Positions 29,061 through 38,321 are shown, counted from the first letter of the stretch. The stretch is 64,000 nucleotides of DNA from Lachnospiraceae bacterium MA2020 (GCA_000746015.1 JQKK01000017.1:1-64000); one strand, 5' to 3'. Notes: a model not told the origin generated them from the sequence alone. A program made the numbers and translations.

Positions 29061-30278
29061 ATGAAAAATATAATCCTTTTTAAATCTAATGATGTATGTC
29101 ATAATTCCTTAAATTATTGGGTCGAGTTGCTAGGAAAATCCCTTGAAAAATATGGAATTGATTGTTTTGAAATAGAGTTTGTATATGAAGAACTGAGCAA
29201 AAAGCTTCCCAAAATTCTTGCTGAGAATAATATTGATGCAGCGATAGTGTTCAATTCTAATGGGCAAGAAAGGATTACAATTGAACATGAAAATATTTGG
29301 GATAAATATGGTATTCCATTTTTTAATTATCTTATTGATCATCCTTTAGAACATGCTGATAATCTGATGGCCGGTGGAAAGAATTCAAATTATAATGTTA
29401 TCTGCATTGATAAAGGTCATGTGCAGTTTATAAAAAGGTACTTGAAAGAAATTGAAAAAGTTAATTTTTTGCCACTGATGGGATTTGGTACTGAAAATGA
29501 TGAATTAGTTGAATATGATTCATTTATGTCTAGAAAATATGAAGTGTCAATTACTATGGGATTATATCCACTGGATCTGCTGAATAAAAAGATTAGTGAA
29601 ATGTCTGCAATGATTCAAGAGTATATTTTTGATTGGGTTAGTGCAATGGAGCTAAATCTTGATGATGCACCGGAAACATGTTTGTTAAATGTATTAGAAA
29701 ACAAGTTTGGAAAAGAAAACGTTACAGATGAGTTATTTATAAAAGTGGCCTGTCAGTGTAGGATAGCAATTCCGTATTTTAGGACAGCAATTCGCGAGAG
29801 AATAGTAGAAGGATTAATAAAAAATGGAGTTGGAATTAATATATTTGGAGATGGCTGGGACGGCTTACGGGATTCTATAGGTGATGGAAATGCTGTGTTT
29901 CATGGTGAAGTAAGAATTGATGAAACTGCAGAGATATATAGAAATACAAAATTGGCTTTAAATATTTTGCCTTTATTTAAGTATGGATCACATGATAGGA
30001 TTCCAACAGCACAGATCAATGGAGCGGCTGTATTATCAGATGAAAATTATTATTTGAAAGAATTATATAATCTATCTGGAAAAAGAGAAATCTATCTTTT
30101 CAATTTGAAAGATAATGAGGGTTTATCCGAAAGGATAATAGATATTTTATCAGATAAGCAAAAACTATTTGAAGTAGCTCGAAATGGGCAGAAATACGCA
30201 CGCAGCAGACTTACATGGGATGAAGGAACATTGGGACTTCTAAAGCTATTTAATGAGTTAAATGCAATAAAAAAATGA
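29061..30278 (+). CDS. CgeB-like glycosyltransferase, paralogue B
   Basis: 405 residues. Nearly the same layout as the gene at 26555: IILFKSNDVCHNSLNYW, AAIVFNSNGQE, FFNYLIDHPLE, then GINIFGDGWDGLR, KLALNILPLFKYGSHDRI and NGAAVLSDENYYL. The two proteins are alike throughout, which points to a local duplication that now flanks the radical SAM gene. The differences are scattered, so donor or acceptor specificity may have diverged. No membrane segment. Confidence 0.7.
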   Translation: MKNIILFKSNDVCHNSLNYWVELLGKSLEKYGIDCFEIEFVYEELSKKLPKILAENNIDAAIVFNSNGQERITIEHENIWDKYGIPFFNYLIDHPLEHADNLMAGGKNSNYNVICIDKGHVQFIKRYLKEIEKVNFLPLMGFGTENDELVEYDSFMSRKYEVSITMGLYPLDLLNKKISEMSAMIQEYIFDWVSAMELNLDDAPETCLLNVLENKFGKENVTDELFIKVACQCRIAIPYFRTAIRERIVEGLIKNGVGINIFGDGWDGLRDSIGDGNAVFHGEVRIDETAEIYRNTKLALNILPLFKYGSHDRIPTAQINGAAVLSDENYYLKELYNLSGKREIYLFNLKDNEGLSERIIDILSDKQKLFEVARNGQKYARSRLTWDEGTLGLLKLFNELNAIKK

Positions 30279-30299
30279 ACTAATAGGAGTTTAGACTTT

Positions 30300-31478
30300 A
30301 TGGTAAAAAAAGTATTATTATTTCAACATTTTGATGTTTGCAATAACACATTTAATGATTTAACTGAAATGATAAAAAAAGAATTTGGTCGATGTAATAT
30401 TTTTTATGAAACAATAAATCTTTTTCAGCCCCCAGATATTTTAAAAGATAATATAGAAAACACCCTTATAAAAGGATTTGATGCTGCATTATCATTTAAT
30501 ACTGCAGGTCAGCACAATATTATAGACGAAAATGGAATAAGTATTTTTGATAAATATGAGGTTCCATTTTTTAATTGGACAATGGATTCACCTATTGATT
30601 TGTCAGGGGGATGGGACAGCAATTGTAATAATTTTTATGTTCTTTGTGTGGATAGAAATCATGTAGCTTATATAAAAAAAAATTTTAGTCATGTAAAAGA
30701 TGCTTTTTTTTTACCCTTACCAGGAATTGAATCTGTTTTTCTTCCAAAATTTGAAAATAGAGAGTTTGATGTATGTTTTTGTGGAGCAGTAATATCATCT
30801 AATTCATTCTATGAGAAGATAAAATCATATCCTGAATATTACAGGTTATTTATTTTAGAAATGATAGATTACATGATGTCTGATTCAGATGTTGATATGA
30901 TAGAAGCATTTGAAAATGTTTCAAAAAACTTTTGGGGAGACAATAGCTTTCCAGAAGATGATATAGAGAATATACGTATTTGTGCCTCGATGGCTAATAT
31001 GTTTATGCGTCATTACAATAGAGAAAGGGTATTAAAGACACTTGTTAATTCAAATGTAAATTTACATATATTTGGTGGCAAAAATAATGAGCAGGTACTT
31101 GGTCATGGTTCCGGATTTGTATCTTTTCATGGCGGAGTTTCATTTGCAGAGACAGTAAATATATTTTCTAATTCCAAAATAACATTAAATGTTATGCCAT
31201 GTTTTAAAAATGGCACACACGACAGGATTGCAAGTGGCATGTTAAATAAATCTATAGTATTAACAGATAGAAGTAAGTATATTGATGAACTTCCAGCTGA
31301 TATTATGTGCCGATATAACATTGATTTTCCAAATGAAGTTCCAGATATAATTAATGATATTATTTCAAATACTGAAAAATATAGTGATATTCCAGACAAT
31401 GGATATCGATTTGCTAAAGAGAATTATAGTATAGAAATAATAATTGAACATTTGTTAAAGATAATGGAAAATATATGA
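30300..31478 (+). CDS. CgeB-like glycosyltransferase, paralogue C
   Basis: 392 residues. The third member of the family: VLLFQHFDVCNNTFNDL, AALSFNTAGQ, FFNWTMDSPID, then HIFGGKNNEQVLG, KITLNVMPCFKNGTHDRI and ASGMLNKSIVLTD. More diverged than paralogues A and B, but the block order is identical. It begins 21 bases after paralogue B. The DSP segment is closer to the DUF3880 consensus than in A and B. Function presumed as for the others. Confidence 0.7.
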   Translation: MVKKVLLFQHFDVCNNTFNDLTEMIKKEFGRCNIFYETINLFQPPDILKDNIENTLIKGFDAALSFNTAGQHNIIDENGISIFDKYEVPFFNWTMDSPIDLSGGWDSNCNNFYVLCVDRNHVAYIKKNFSHVKDAFFLPLPGIESVFLPKFENREFDVCFCGAVISSNSFYEKIKSYPEYYRLFILEMIDYMMSDSDVDMIEAFENVSKNFWGDNSFPEDDIENIRICASMANMFMRHYNRERVLKTLVNSNVNLHIFGGKNNEQVLGHGSGFVSFHGGVSFAETVNIFSNSKITLNVMPCFKNGTHDRIASGMLNKSIVLTDRSKYIDELPADIMCRYNIDFPNEVPDIINDIISNTEKYSDIPDNGYRFAKENYSIEIIIEHLLKIMENI

Positions 31479-31517
31479 TTAAAAATATTGATTATAGGCA
31501 AGGGAGTTTATGAAAAA

Positions 31518-32480
31518 ATGAATATATATATTTTGTGTCCTGCAAATAGAGTTACGGGGGGAATCGAATTAGCGCATCAATTGTGTAGTGCTATTAATAA
31601 TTTAACGGACGAACATGCATTTATGTTATATATAAATATTGATACTGATTCACCGGAAGAATTATTTACGAATTTTCCAACTCCTAAAGAATACTTAATG
31701 TATGGAACTAGAAGTATAAATCCGTTAAATGATTTTGAGTCTATAGACACTACAGAAAATGCGGTGGTTATACCGGAAGGTATTACGGATTTTGAGGAAT
31801 TGTTTGAAAATGCGAAAAAGATTGTTTGGTGGATGAGTGTTGATAATTATGTGCATTATAATAACAAAGAAAAGATTGAAGAATTATCGAAGAATATTGA
31901 TCTGCATCTTTATCAATCAAATTATGCGAAAGAATATATAAATAAAATGATACCGGATGTTAGAGGATTATTTCTTTCGGATTACATAAATGAACAGCAT
32001 GGACAGTTTATTTTTCCACCTGAATATAGAAGAAATACTGCTTTTTTTAATCCTAAAAAAGGATACGATAAATTAAAGCCATTAATAGAAAAGGCGAATT
32101 GGTTACAATGGATTCCTCTTCAAGATATGAGCAGAGAGAAAATGATTTTAATGATGCAGTATGGAAAAATCTATGTTGATTTTGGAAAACATCCGGGTAA
32201 AGATCGTATCCCCAGAGAAGCAGCTGCAAATGGCTGTTGCGTTATAACAAATAAGGAGGGATCGGCTGCTTATCATGAGGATGTACCAATAGATGATGAG
32301 TATAAATTTGCTAATCCTACGGAATCTCTTGATGACATTAATAATTTGATGCATGATATATGCGACAATTTTGAAGTACATCAGAAGAGATTTGAGGACT
32401 ATAGAAGAATCATAAAAAATGAGAAAAGAGAATTTGATAAATCAGTAATTAAATTTGTAGAACTATTAAAAACGATATGA
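31518..32480 (+). CDS. GT-B-type glycosyltransferase (paralogue of the gene at 22476)
   Basis: 320 residues from the ATG at 31518; the frame is open from TTG 31488. Motifs: MNIYILCPANRVTGGIELAH, VWWMSVDNYVHYNN, FFNPKKGYDKLKPLI, YVDFGKHPGKDRIPREAA and NGCCVITNKEGSAAYHEDV. The start region is odd: an out-of-frame ATG at 31510 encodes only Met-Lys-Lys and its TGA overlaps the real ATG. The stop overlaps the next gene's start (ATGA). Likely sugar transferase; substrate unknown. Confidence 0.7.
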   Translation: MNIYILCPANRVTGGIELAHQLCSAINNLTDEHAFMLYINIDTDSPEELFTNFPTPKEYLMYGTRSINPLNDFESIDTTENAVVIPEGITDFEELFENAKKIVWWMSVDNYVHYNNKEKIEELSKNIDLHLYQSNYAKEYINKMIPDVRGLFLSDYINEQHGQFIFPPEYRRNTAFFNPKKGYDKLKPLIEKANWLQWIPLQDMSREKMILMMQYGKIYVDFGKHPGKDRIPREAAANGCCVITNKEGSAAYHEDVPIDDEYKFANPTESLDDINNLMHDICDNFEVHQKRFEDYRRIIKNEKREFDKSVIKFVELLKTI

Positions 32481-33658
32481 AAATCTTATTCTTAGATGTC
32501 AAAACCTTTGGCAATAAATATATAATCAGTGCATTTGAGCGCTGTTGTGATTCGGAGAGTGCGTCTGAGGTCATAAGTTATCCTTTCGATGACTCTGTTG
32601 GTAGAAACAATCAGGTGTTTGAAGATAAATTTGAGAAGGATTTAAATGAGATACATCCGGATTTTGTTTTTTCCTTCAACTTTTATCCGATTATTTCTAA
32701 AGTTTGCAATAAAGTAAACATAAAGTATGTATCTTGGGTTTATGACAGTCCGCAAGTATCTATGTATTCGTATACCATTACTTTTCCATGCAATTATGTG
32801 TTTGTCTTTGATTCAAAGGTATATGAAACTTTTCGCAAAGGCAGGATAGATACTGTGTATTATCTGCCATTGGCAGCGGATGTAAATACTTTGGACAATA
32901 TGAAGATTACACCAGAAATACAACAAAAGTATGGAGCTGATATTTCTTTTGTGGGCCAGATGTATACAGAGTCACATACATTTTATGACAGGATGGAACC
33001 GAGGCTTGACGACTGGACGCGTGGTTATCTTGAAGCTCTCATGAATGCTCAAAAGCTAATATATGGTGAAAATTTTCTTGAAAGATGCTTAAAGCCTGAA
33101 GTGATCGAGAGGATGAATAAGGCCATGCCTTATGATAAGCATGCTGATGGTATCGAAAGTCGGGAGTTTATATTTTCACAATATTTTCTCTGCAGAAAGA
33201 TTACATCAATGGACAGGACTGAGATTATCCGAATGATAGGTGAAAAGTACCCAGTTACATTATATACACCAGACTTTACATTTAACGCACCGGGTGTGGA
33301 TAATCGAGGAGTAATTGATTATTATGATGCGATGCCATATGTTTTTAAGTGCTCAAAGATCAATCTGAATATCACCCTACGCAGTATAGAGAGAGGAATA
33401 CCGCTCAGAGCTCTTGATATAATGGGTGCGGGGGGCTTTTTACTGACTAATTTTCAAAGTGATATTTTTTCGTATTTTACTCCGGGAGTTGATTTTGAAT
33501 TTTATGAAGACAGAGAAGATCTTATGAGAAAAGTTGCCTATTATCTGGAGCATGACGAAGAGAGAGAAGCTATTGCTAAAAATGGCCATAACAAGGTTGC
33601 GAAAGAGCATACTTTTGATATAAGAGTCAGACAGATGATGGAAATAGTTTTTGGATAA
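32477..33658 (+). CDS. CgeB/DUF3880-type glycosyltransferase, last gene of the main run
   Basis: 393 residues. The N-terminal half is DUF3880 (PDFVFSFNFYPIIS, VSWVYDSPQVSMYS, CNYVFVFDSKVYE). The C-terminal half has the CgeB-type end: KINLNITLRSIERGIPLRAL, DIMGAGGFLLTNFQ, SYFTPGVDFEFYED. It is the counterpart of the gene at 5445, so the run starts and ends with related enzymes. Base composition is less AT-rich than the middle of the island. Followed by a hairpin at 33663. Confidence 0.78.
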   Translation: MKILFLDVKTFGNKYIISAFERCCDSESASEVISYPFDDSVGRNNQVFEDKFEKDLNEIHPDFVFSFNFYPIISKVCNKVNIKYVSWVYDSPQVSMYSYTITFPCNYVFVFDSKVYETFRKGRIDTVYYLPLAADVNTLDNMKITPEIQQKYGADISFVGQMYTESHTFYDRMEPRLDDWTRGYLEALMNAQKLIYGENFLERCLKPEVIERMNKAMPYDKHADGIESREFIFSQYFLCRKITSMDRTEIIRMIGEKYPVTLYTPDFTFNAPGVDNRGVIDYYDAMPYVFKCSKINLNITLRSIERGIPLRALDIMGAGGFLLTNFQSDIFSYFTPGVDFEFYEDREDLMRKVAYYLEHDEEREAIAKNGHNKVAKEHTFDIRVRQMMEIVFG

Positions 33659-33662
33659 AGCG

Positions 33663-33689
33663 AGGTATGCTCCAATCCGGAGCATACCT
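33663..33689. terminator. Hairpin after the main glycan run, probable terminator
   Basis: Perfect 11-bp inverted repeat AGGTATGCTCC (33663-33673) and its complement (33679-33689) with a 5-base loop. It lies 4 bases after the stop at 33658 and before a convergent minus-strand fragment. There is no clear T run on either side, so it may be a weak or factor-assisted terminator. Confidence 0.5.
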
Positions 33690-33700
33690 GCAATATAGCA

Positions 33701-33970
33701 TTAGCTCTTCTTATCTAAAGGATTAATATTTAAAACTTTATTTACCAATTTGGCACCGTAGCAATCATATATTTTGTCGATGCTAACACCAATATTATTC
33801 ATATTTTCAATTGCTGTAGCTGTTGCTTGTTCAACACCCTGTTCGATGCCTTGCTGAATGCCTTGTTTGATACCCTGCTCAATACCTTGTTCAATACCGC
33901 GTTCTAAAATACCTTGGCTTAAGTTACACATTTTGCTTTTCTCCTCTGTAAAATTATCGGATATATCTAA
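33701..33970 (-). pseudogene. Rpn/PD-(D/E)XK nuclease family, C-terminal fragment
   Basis: From an ATG at 33931 (preceded by GAGGAG) the frame gives 76 residues beginning MCNLSQGILERG, followed by an unusual run of EQGIEQGIKQGIQQG-type repeats and a short tail. The frame is open a further 13 codons upstream, reading DNFTEEKSKMCNLS, comparable to DFYAEVDEMCNLS in the remnant at 3070-3798. The nuclease domain is missing. The ribosome site could let the fragment be expressed, so a small real protein cannot be ruled out. Confidence 0.6.
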
Positions 33971-33998
33971 TCAGTATTAAACAATAGAGTATTTTGGG

Positions 33999-34463
33999 TT
34001 AATTTTTGATATCATACTCTTTTAAGAGTTTATCAAGAAACTCAGTATCTCTACAGGCTCGTTGTATATCATCTATACGGTTTTCGGAGGCGAGGATATC
34101 AAAGAGCTGTTGCATTTGAGATTTACCATCTTCAATACCCTTAATAATTCCATCTTCAAAGGCTTCTTCTTTAACAAGAGCCATGTGACCAGCGCGATCG
34201 TATTCATATAAACTTACCATGGTTATTGCCTTCCTTTCTTTAAGGAAAAAATCACGAAGAATATTGTGACTTATACAGTAGTCTATTGCTTGGGTTACAG
34301 CTTTTGAAGTAGATAAAGTTGCGGAGTATTCTCGTAATTTTGCAACATACATTAATACTAACACATTTTGTAAAAAGTGGGAATTGTGAAATGAATATTT
34401 CACATTCGATGCGTGGAGTAAAACCAGCTTTTTGAATATACTATATTGTTTTATAAATTTCAA
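33999..34463 (-). pseudogene. Rpn/PD-(D/E)XK nuclease family, C-terminal half
   Basis: 154 codons. The C-terminal 100 residues match the family tail: KAVTQAIDYCISHNILRDFF, LKERKAITMVSLYEYDRAGH, EEAFEDGI, QQLFDILASENRIDD. The N-terminal nuclease domain is absent. The DNA of the last ~240 bases is strongly similar to 2756-3010 in the same orientation, making a direct repeat on the two sides of the glycan run. The frame is intact here but lacks the catalytic part, so it is scored as a remnant. Confidence 0.65.
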
Positions 34464-34696
34464 GCATTATTTTTTATTATAATGCTCATGAAAATGCAGT
34501 ATTGAAGCCAGAGCATATCTTGGAAGACCAACCACCATCGCAAAAGAAAACAAGCAGAGTTGCATGAAATTATTTGTTGAAGTATGATTATTTTGTGATG
34601 GCTGAATTGAAATGATTATTAGCGAGGCTGTAGATAAAGGAATGTAGCTTAATTGTGAGAAAAAGGCTATTAAGATCATAAAAGGAAGTGGCTTTG
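34464..34696. other. Intergenic stretch, possible decayed coding sequence
   Basis: No intact gene is seen. From 34611 the frame of ATGATTATTAGC reads SEAVDKGM, a TAG stop, then LNCEKKAIKIIKGSGFDAEY, running into the start of the DUF4869 gene in another frame. This looks coding-like and may be the end of a broken gene, but the family is not recognised. Confidence 0.25.
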
Positions 34697-35134
34697 ATGC
34701 TGAATATTTATTATGGTGATATGGAAGACGTTATATATAATACTTCCGTATATTTTAAGTTTAATTATGAAAAAGAATGGATGTCTTCGCCGGAAGTTAT
34801 TCAGATGATTAAAGATGTTGATAATTCAGAAGTGCTTGGAAATGGCGCAATTGATAGTCCTGTAATGGGAATAATTGCTCCGACAAACCTATCAGGTGGT
34901 GTTAAAACATTGATACTTATTGATAAGGTTAGAGATAAGATTTTTAATGCTTCTAATTGCGGTGATAACTGTGCTGGATGGCTTTTGAAGCTTGCAGAAA
35001 AAGACGATATTGTAATAAATTTAAGACATCTGATGAATTTTGGGGATGATGAGTTTAAGATTAAGATTTTAAATGATGATGTTATAGTTTCAAATATGAA
35101 TGAGCTTATTAGAATTGCAGGGAGGTATGTGTGA
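34697..35134 (+). CDS. DUF4869 domain protein
   Basis: 145 residues from the ATG at 34697, which has AAAGGAAG upstream; GTG 34688 and TTG 34694 are in-frame alternatives. The sequence matches DUF4869, a small family I know mainly from Lachnospiraceae and Ruminococcaceae: LNIYYGDMEDVIYNTSVYF, LGNGAIDSPVMGIIAPTNLS, GGVKTLILIDK, NCGDNCAGWLLKLAE. Function unknown. In the genomes I recall, it is paired with a small P-loop ATPase, and that partner follows here with an ATGATG overlap, but broken. Confidence 0.75.
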   Translation: MLNIYYGDMEDVIYNTSVYFKFNYEKEWMSSPEVIQMIKDVDNSEVLGNGAIDSPVMGIIAPTNLSGGVKTLILIDKVRDKIFNASNCGDNCAGWLLKLAEKDDIVINLRHLMNFGDDEFKIKILNDDVIVSNMNELIRIAGRYV

Positions 35135-35966
35135 TGAGGGGCTCATATCATTTGATCGTTCAAAGTGCACATTTAAAATATGAGTTGGATTTAAAAAGGA
35201 ACATTACTGTTATACAAGGTGACAGTGCAACCGGAAAAACTACATTGGCTGACATGATCCGAGAATATATATTAAATGGCAGTGATACAGGAATTACGAT
35301 CAGTTGTAAGGTAAAGTGTCGATTGATAGAGGGTAATACATGGAAGGAACAATTGGAATCAATTGTAGAGAGCATTGTTTTTATCGATGAGGGAAATAAG
35401 TTTGTTGCCTCAAAAGAGTTTGCAGATGCAATTAAGAATTCTGATAACTACTATGTAATTATTACACGTGAAAGCTTAAATACATTACCTTATAGTGTCA
35501 ATGAGATATATGGTATTCACAGCTCAGGGAAATATAATTCACTTGAACCTGTTTATCATAGTTTATATAGGATTTATGGGGATGATGAATGTAAAGTTTC
35601 TGATATCAAAAACATAATTGTAGAAGACAGCAATTCTGGCTATCAGTTTTTTAAGCATCTAAGTGGGGAAAGGATTAATTGTTTGTCAGCAAACGGCAAA
35701 GGATTCTTTTAGATTCAGATGTTTTGGATGATGCTGATGTTCGGCAAATACTTGAGAATCCTGAGAACTATATTGATAGTGAACAGTATTTTAGCTGGGA
35801 AAGGTTCTTTACCAATTTATTAATTGAGAAAAGCGCGGATACATATTTGAAATACAATAAGTCTACATTGAATGATAATTATTTGCAGAAGAAAATTGTT
35901 CAAAAAATTGTTGGAGATCTTCCTAAAGCTATTAAAGACACTTTAAATCTGAGCGAAAATATTTGA
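35131..35966 (+). pseudogene. DUF4869-associated P-loop ATPase, broken by deletion and frameshift
   Basis: The first frame (35131-35712, 193 codons) has Walker A GDSATGKTTLADMI and a Walker B-like SIVFIDEGNKF, then EDSNSGYQFFKHL and SANGKG before an early stop. A second frame (to 35966) supplies what looks like the missing C-terminus: LDSDVLDDADVRQIL, YIDSEQYFSWERFFTNLL, DTYLKYNKSTLNDNYL. From memory of the family, about 60 residues should separate SANGK from the LDSDV part, so a deletion plus a shift is inferred. The first 193 residues could still be made. The biochemical role of the family is unknown. Confidence 0.65.
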
Positions 35967-35980
35967 TTGGGGATTTATCT

Positions 35981-36997
35981 ATGATCAAAGTAAGTATAAT
36001 TGTTCCGGCATATAATGCGCATAAGTTTTTATCGCGAAGTATTGCCGGATTGGTTCAGCAGACGCTTGAAGAAATTGAGATTATTATTATTAATGATGCA
36101 TCCACGGATGATACACTGCAGATTGCTTTGGAGTGGAAAAAGCGGTATCCGGACAAGATTGTTGTCATTGATAGTAAGATAAACAGGAAAAGCGGAGGAG
36201 CACGTAACCTCGGATTTGATATTGCAAGAGGGGAGTACATTGGCCTTTCTGACGCTGATGATTATGTAGTCCTAAATATGTATGAGCTCTTATATCAAAA
36301 AGCAAAAGAGGGAGATTATGACATTGTAGACAGTGGGTTTTACAATGAGCAGACAGATATTGCCAAATTACATACGGGTGATAATGTGACCGGCATTTTA
36401 GACAGCGAAAAGAAGGGTATTTTGATCGCCAATGGAGGCTACCTCGTTACAAAGATTTTTAAGTCGCATCTGTGGAATGAACCCAAGCTTCGAATGCGCG
36501 AAAAAGTCCAGTGTTTAGAGGATTGTGAAATACTTATTTATTTACTTTTTAAGGCGAAAAGTATAGGAAATGTAAAGCAGATCCTCTATAAGTATTGCAA
36601 CAATTCTGACTCTGCATCTAAGGAGATCATGGATGTAGCTCCTTTTTTTGAATGTACTTATGGAGCCATGAAAGCATTGTATGATAGGTGTAAGGATTTT
36701 CCTGATTTTGAAGATTGCAGGATGGCTGTTGAGAGCATGATTTTGTCTATTTACTATAGCTTTATTGTTCGATGTCTATATGAAGGCAATAAGCGAATTA
36801 ATTATAAGGATGAATGGCAAGGCTTTGATAATGCTATTAAAAATATAGACTCAGACGGTTTTAATATGCTGCAAAAAATGTCAAAGCTAAAGAAAGAGAT
36901 AGTATCCATTGATTATGATGATAATGAGTATATGCTTAAAAGGATAGAGCCTTATTATATAAATATGATGAAGGAATGTGATGATTATTTCGTATGA
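35981..36997 (+). CDS. Family 2 glycosyltransferase
   Basis: 338 residues from the ATG at 35981 with GGGGA upstream; TTG 35963 is an alternative. Full GT-A pattern: VSIIVPAYNAHKFLSRSI, EIIIINDASTDDTL, GGARNLGFDIARGEYI and LSDADDYVV, with the metal-binding DADD. The C-terminal ~120 residues are helical. Together with the next gene it forms a small separate glycan group between the broken ATPase and the flagellin gene. Less AT-rich than the main run. Confidence 0.82.
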   Translation: MIKVSIIVPAYNAHKFLSRSIAGLVQQTLEEIEIIIINDASTDDTLQIALEWKKRYPDKIVVIDSKINRKSGGARNLGFDIARGEYIGLSDADDYVVLNMYELLYQKAKEGDYDIVDSGFYNEQTDIAKLHTGDNVTGILDSEKKGILIANGGYLVTKIFKSHLWNEPKLRMREKVQCLEDCEILIYLLFKAKSIGNVKQILYKYCNNSDSASKEIMDVAPFFECTYGAMKALYDRCKDFPDFEDCRMAVESMILSIYYSFIVRCLYEGNKRINYKDEWQGFDNAIKNIDSDGFNMLQKMSKLKKEIVSIDYDDNEYMLKRIEPYYINMMKECDDYFV

Positions 36998-37006
36998 GGA
37001 TCTGAC

Positions 37007-38269
37007 ATGAATAAATTTTGCTTTATTGCATGTTTTAATAATTTAATTTTGCTGCAGGAATGCATAGAGTATATTGAGCGGCTGTATATTCCTGCAGGAT
37101 ATGAGGTAGAGACATTTTTGATCGGTGATGCTGCTTCGATGGCTGAAGGCTACAATCGGGCTATAGTCTCGAGTGATGCTAAGTATAAAATTTATCTTCA
37201 TCAGGATCTTTTTATTGTTAATAGGTATTTTTTATACAATATTCTTAACATTTTTGAAGCTGATGATTCTATTAGCATGATAGGCATGATGGGTTCGCCA
37301 ATACTGCCGGATAATGCAATCATGTGGAATGGTCATCGGGTAGGAAAGCTGTGGAATGAAACTGCACCGGAAAGTTATGATGAGAGTATTGATGAGCTGT
37401 CTTTTACTGAAGTTGCTGCTGTGGATGGAGCTATCATGGTGACTTCAAAAGATATCAGATGGCGTGATGATATTTTTGATGGCTTTGATTTTTATGATGT
37501 TTCGCAAAGTCTGGAGCATCGTCGGAAAGGGTATAAAGTGGTAGTCCCTAAACAAATTTCTGCCTGGTGCATTCATGACGATGGCGTTATCATGAATCTG
37601 ATGGGATATGAGCCTAATAGACAAAAGCTTTTAAAAGAGTATTCTAAGGAAGAGTTTGTAGTTGCGAGCAACCTTTCAAAATATGGTGATAATTATATAA
37701 ATCTTGAAGCAGCTTCAGATTACGTGATAAAACTGGAAAATGTTAATAGATTAAGCAGTAAATTATCTGCCAAGGCTGAGGATATTTATAAAATGATAGA
37801 TGAAAAGCTTTCTGAACATAACATGGAAGGCTTTATTTCTATTGGAAATATCATCATGAATGCTGTATCGAATGATGAGATTTTGTATTCATCTGATTTT
37901 GTTAAAATTATTAGTGTCATTAAGGCTGTTTCATATGAGAAAAGTCTTGAAGATACTACTTTTATGAGCGATATTTCTTCGCTTTCGAAATTACAGGATA
38001 AATATGATCGTCTTGCTTCACTTCTATGGAGAATAGAAGTGTGCCCTGCTGAAGATTGGACATTTGAGGCTTTCAAGTTTATTGATGAGAATGATATTTC
38101 CGCTTTTATGATTTCTGAAATTTTATATTCAAAGATTTCTTTATACCGTAAAAGAAAGTTTATATTGGACAGCATAGCTGTGTATTTCAAGTGTAAAAAT
38201 GATATGAAGCGCTATGCCAGATTTATGGCAGTTAGCTCAAAGTATGAAGAAGGAAATAATAAAGTATAG
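37007..38269 (+). CDS. Glycosyltransferase, Glyco_tranf_2_5 type (close paralogue of the gene at 7667)
   Basis: 420 residues. Same two-part layout as 7667-8917, and strikingly similar across the catalytic half: CFIACFNN, AEGYNRAI, SDAKYKIYLHQDLFIVNRYF, VDGAIMVTSKDIRW, GFDFYDVSQSLEHRRKGYK. The helical C-terminal half is also related. It ends right at a strong bidirectional hairpin and converges on the flagellin gene, which makes flagellin a candidate acceptor (inference). Confidence 0.77.
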   Translation: MNKFCFIACFNNLILLQECIEYIERLYIPAGYEVETFLIGDAASMAEGYNRAIVSSDAKYKIYLHQDLFIVNRYFLYNILNIFEADDSISMIGMMGSPILPDNAIMWNGHRVGKLWNETAPESYDESIDELSFTEVAAVDGAIMVTSKDIRWRDDIFDGFDFYDVSQSLEHRRKGYKVVVPKQISAWCIHDDGVIMNLMGYEPNRQKLLKEYSKEEFVVASNLSKYGDNYINLEAASDYVIKLENVNRLSSKLSAKAEDIYKMIDEKLSEHNMEGFISIGNIIMNAVSNDEILYSSDFVKIISVIKAVSYEKSLEDTTFMSDISSLSKLQDKYDRLASLLWRIEVCPAEDWTFEAFKFIDENDISAFMISEILYSKISLYRKRKFILDSIAVYFKCKNDMKRYARFMAVSSKYEEGNNKV

Positions 38270-38302
38270 TAAACGAATTTTCTGGTTTCGTTTACTATAC
38301 TT
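38262..38302. terminator. Bidirectional terminator between glycosyltransferase and flagellin genes
   Basis: Perfect 16-bp stem: AAGTATAGTAAACGAA at 38262-38277 and its complement at 38287-38302, with a 9-base loop. It overlaps the stop codon of the plus-strand gene and lies 20 bases past the flagellin stop on the minus strand. Both sides are followed by moderately U-rich RNA. The inner AGTAAACGAA stem recurs upstream of the flagellin gene at 40367-40405. Confidence 0.75.
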
Positions 38303-38321
38303 CGTTGATTTTTATATATCA

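Noticed and set aside
33800-33905. Repeated EQGI/KQGI codons resembling a tandem DNA repeat or CRISPR-like array
   Set aside because: A short in-frame amino-acid repeat typical of Rpn-family tails; no regular spacer structure.
1-34000. IS21 element as the carrier of the whole glycan island
   Set aside because: Its right-end repeats finish at about 2590, and no second IS21 copy is seen at the right side of the island.
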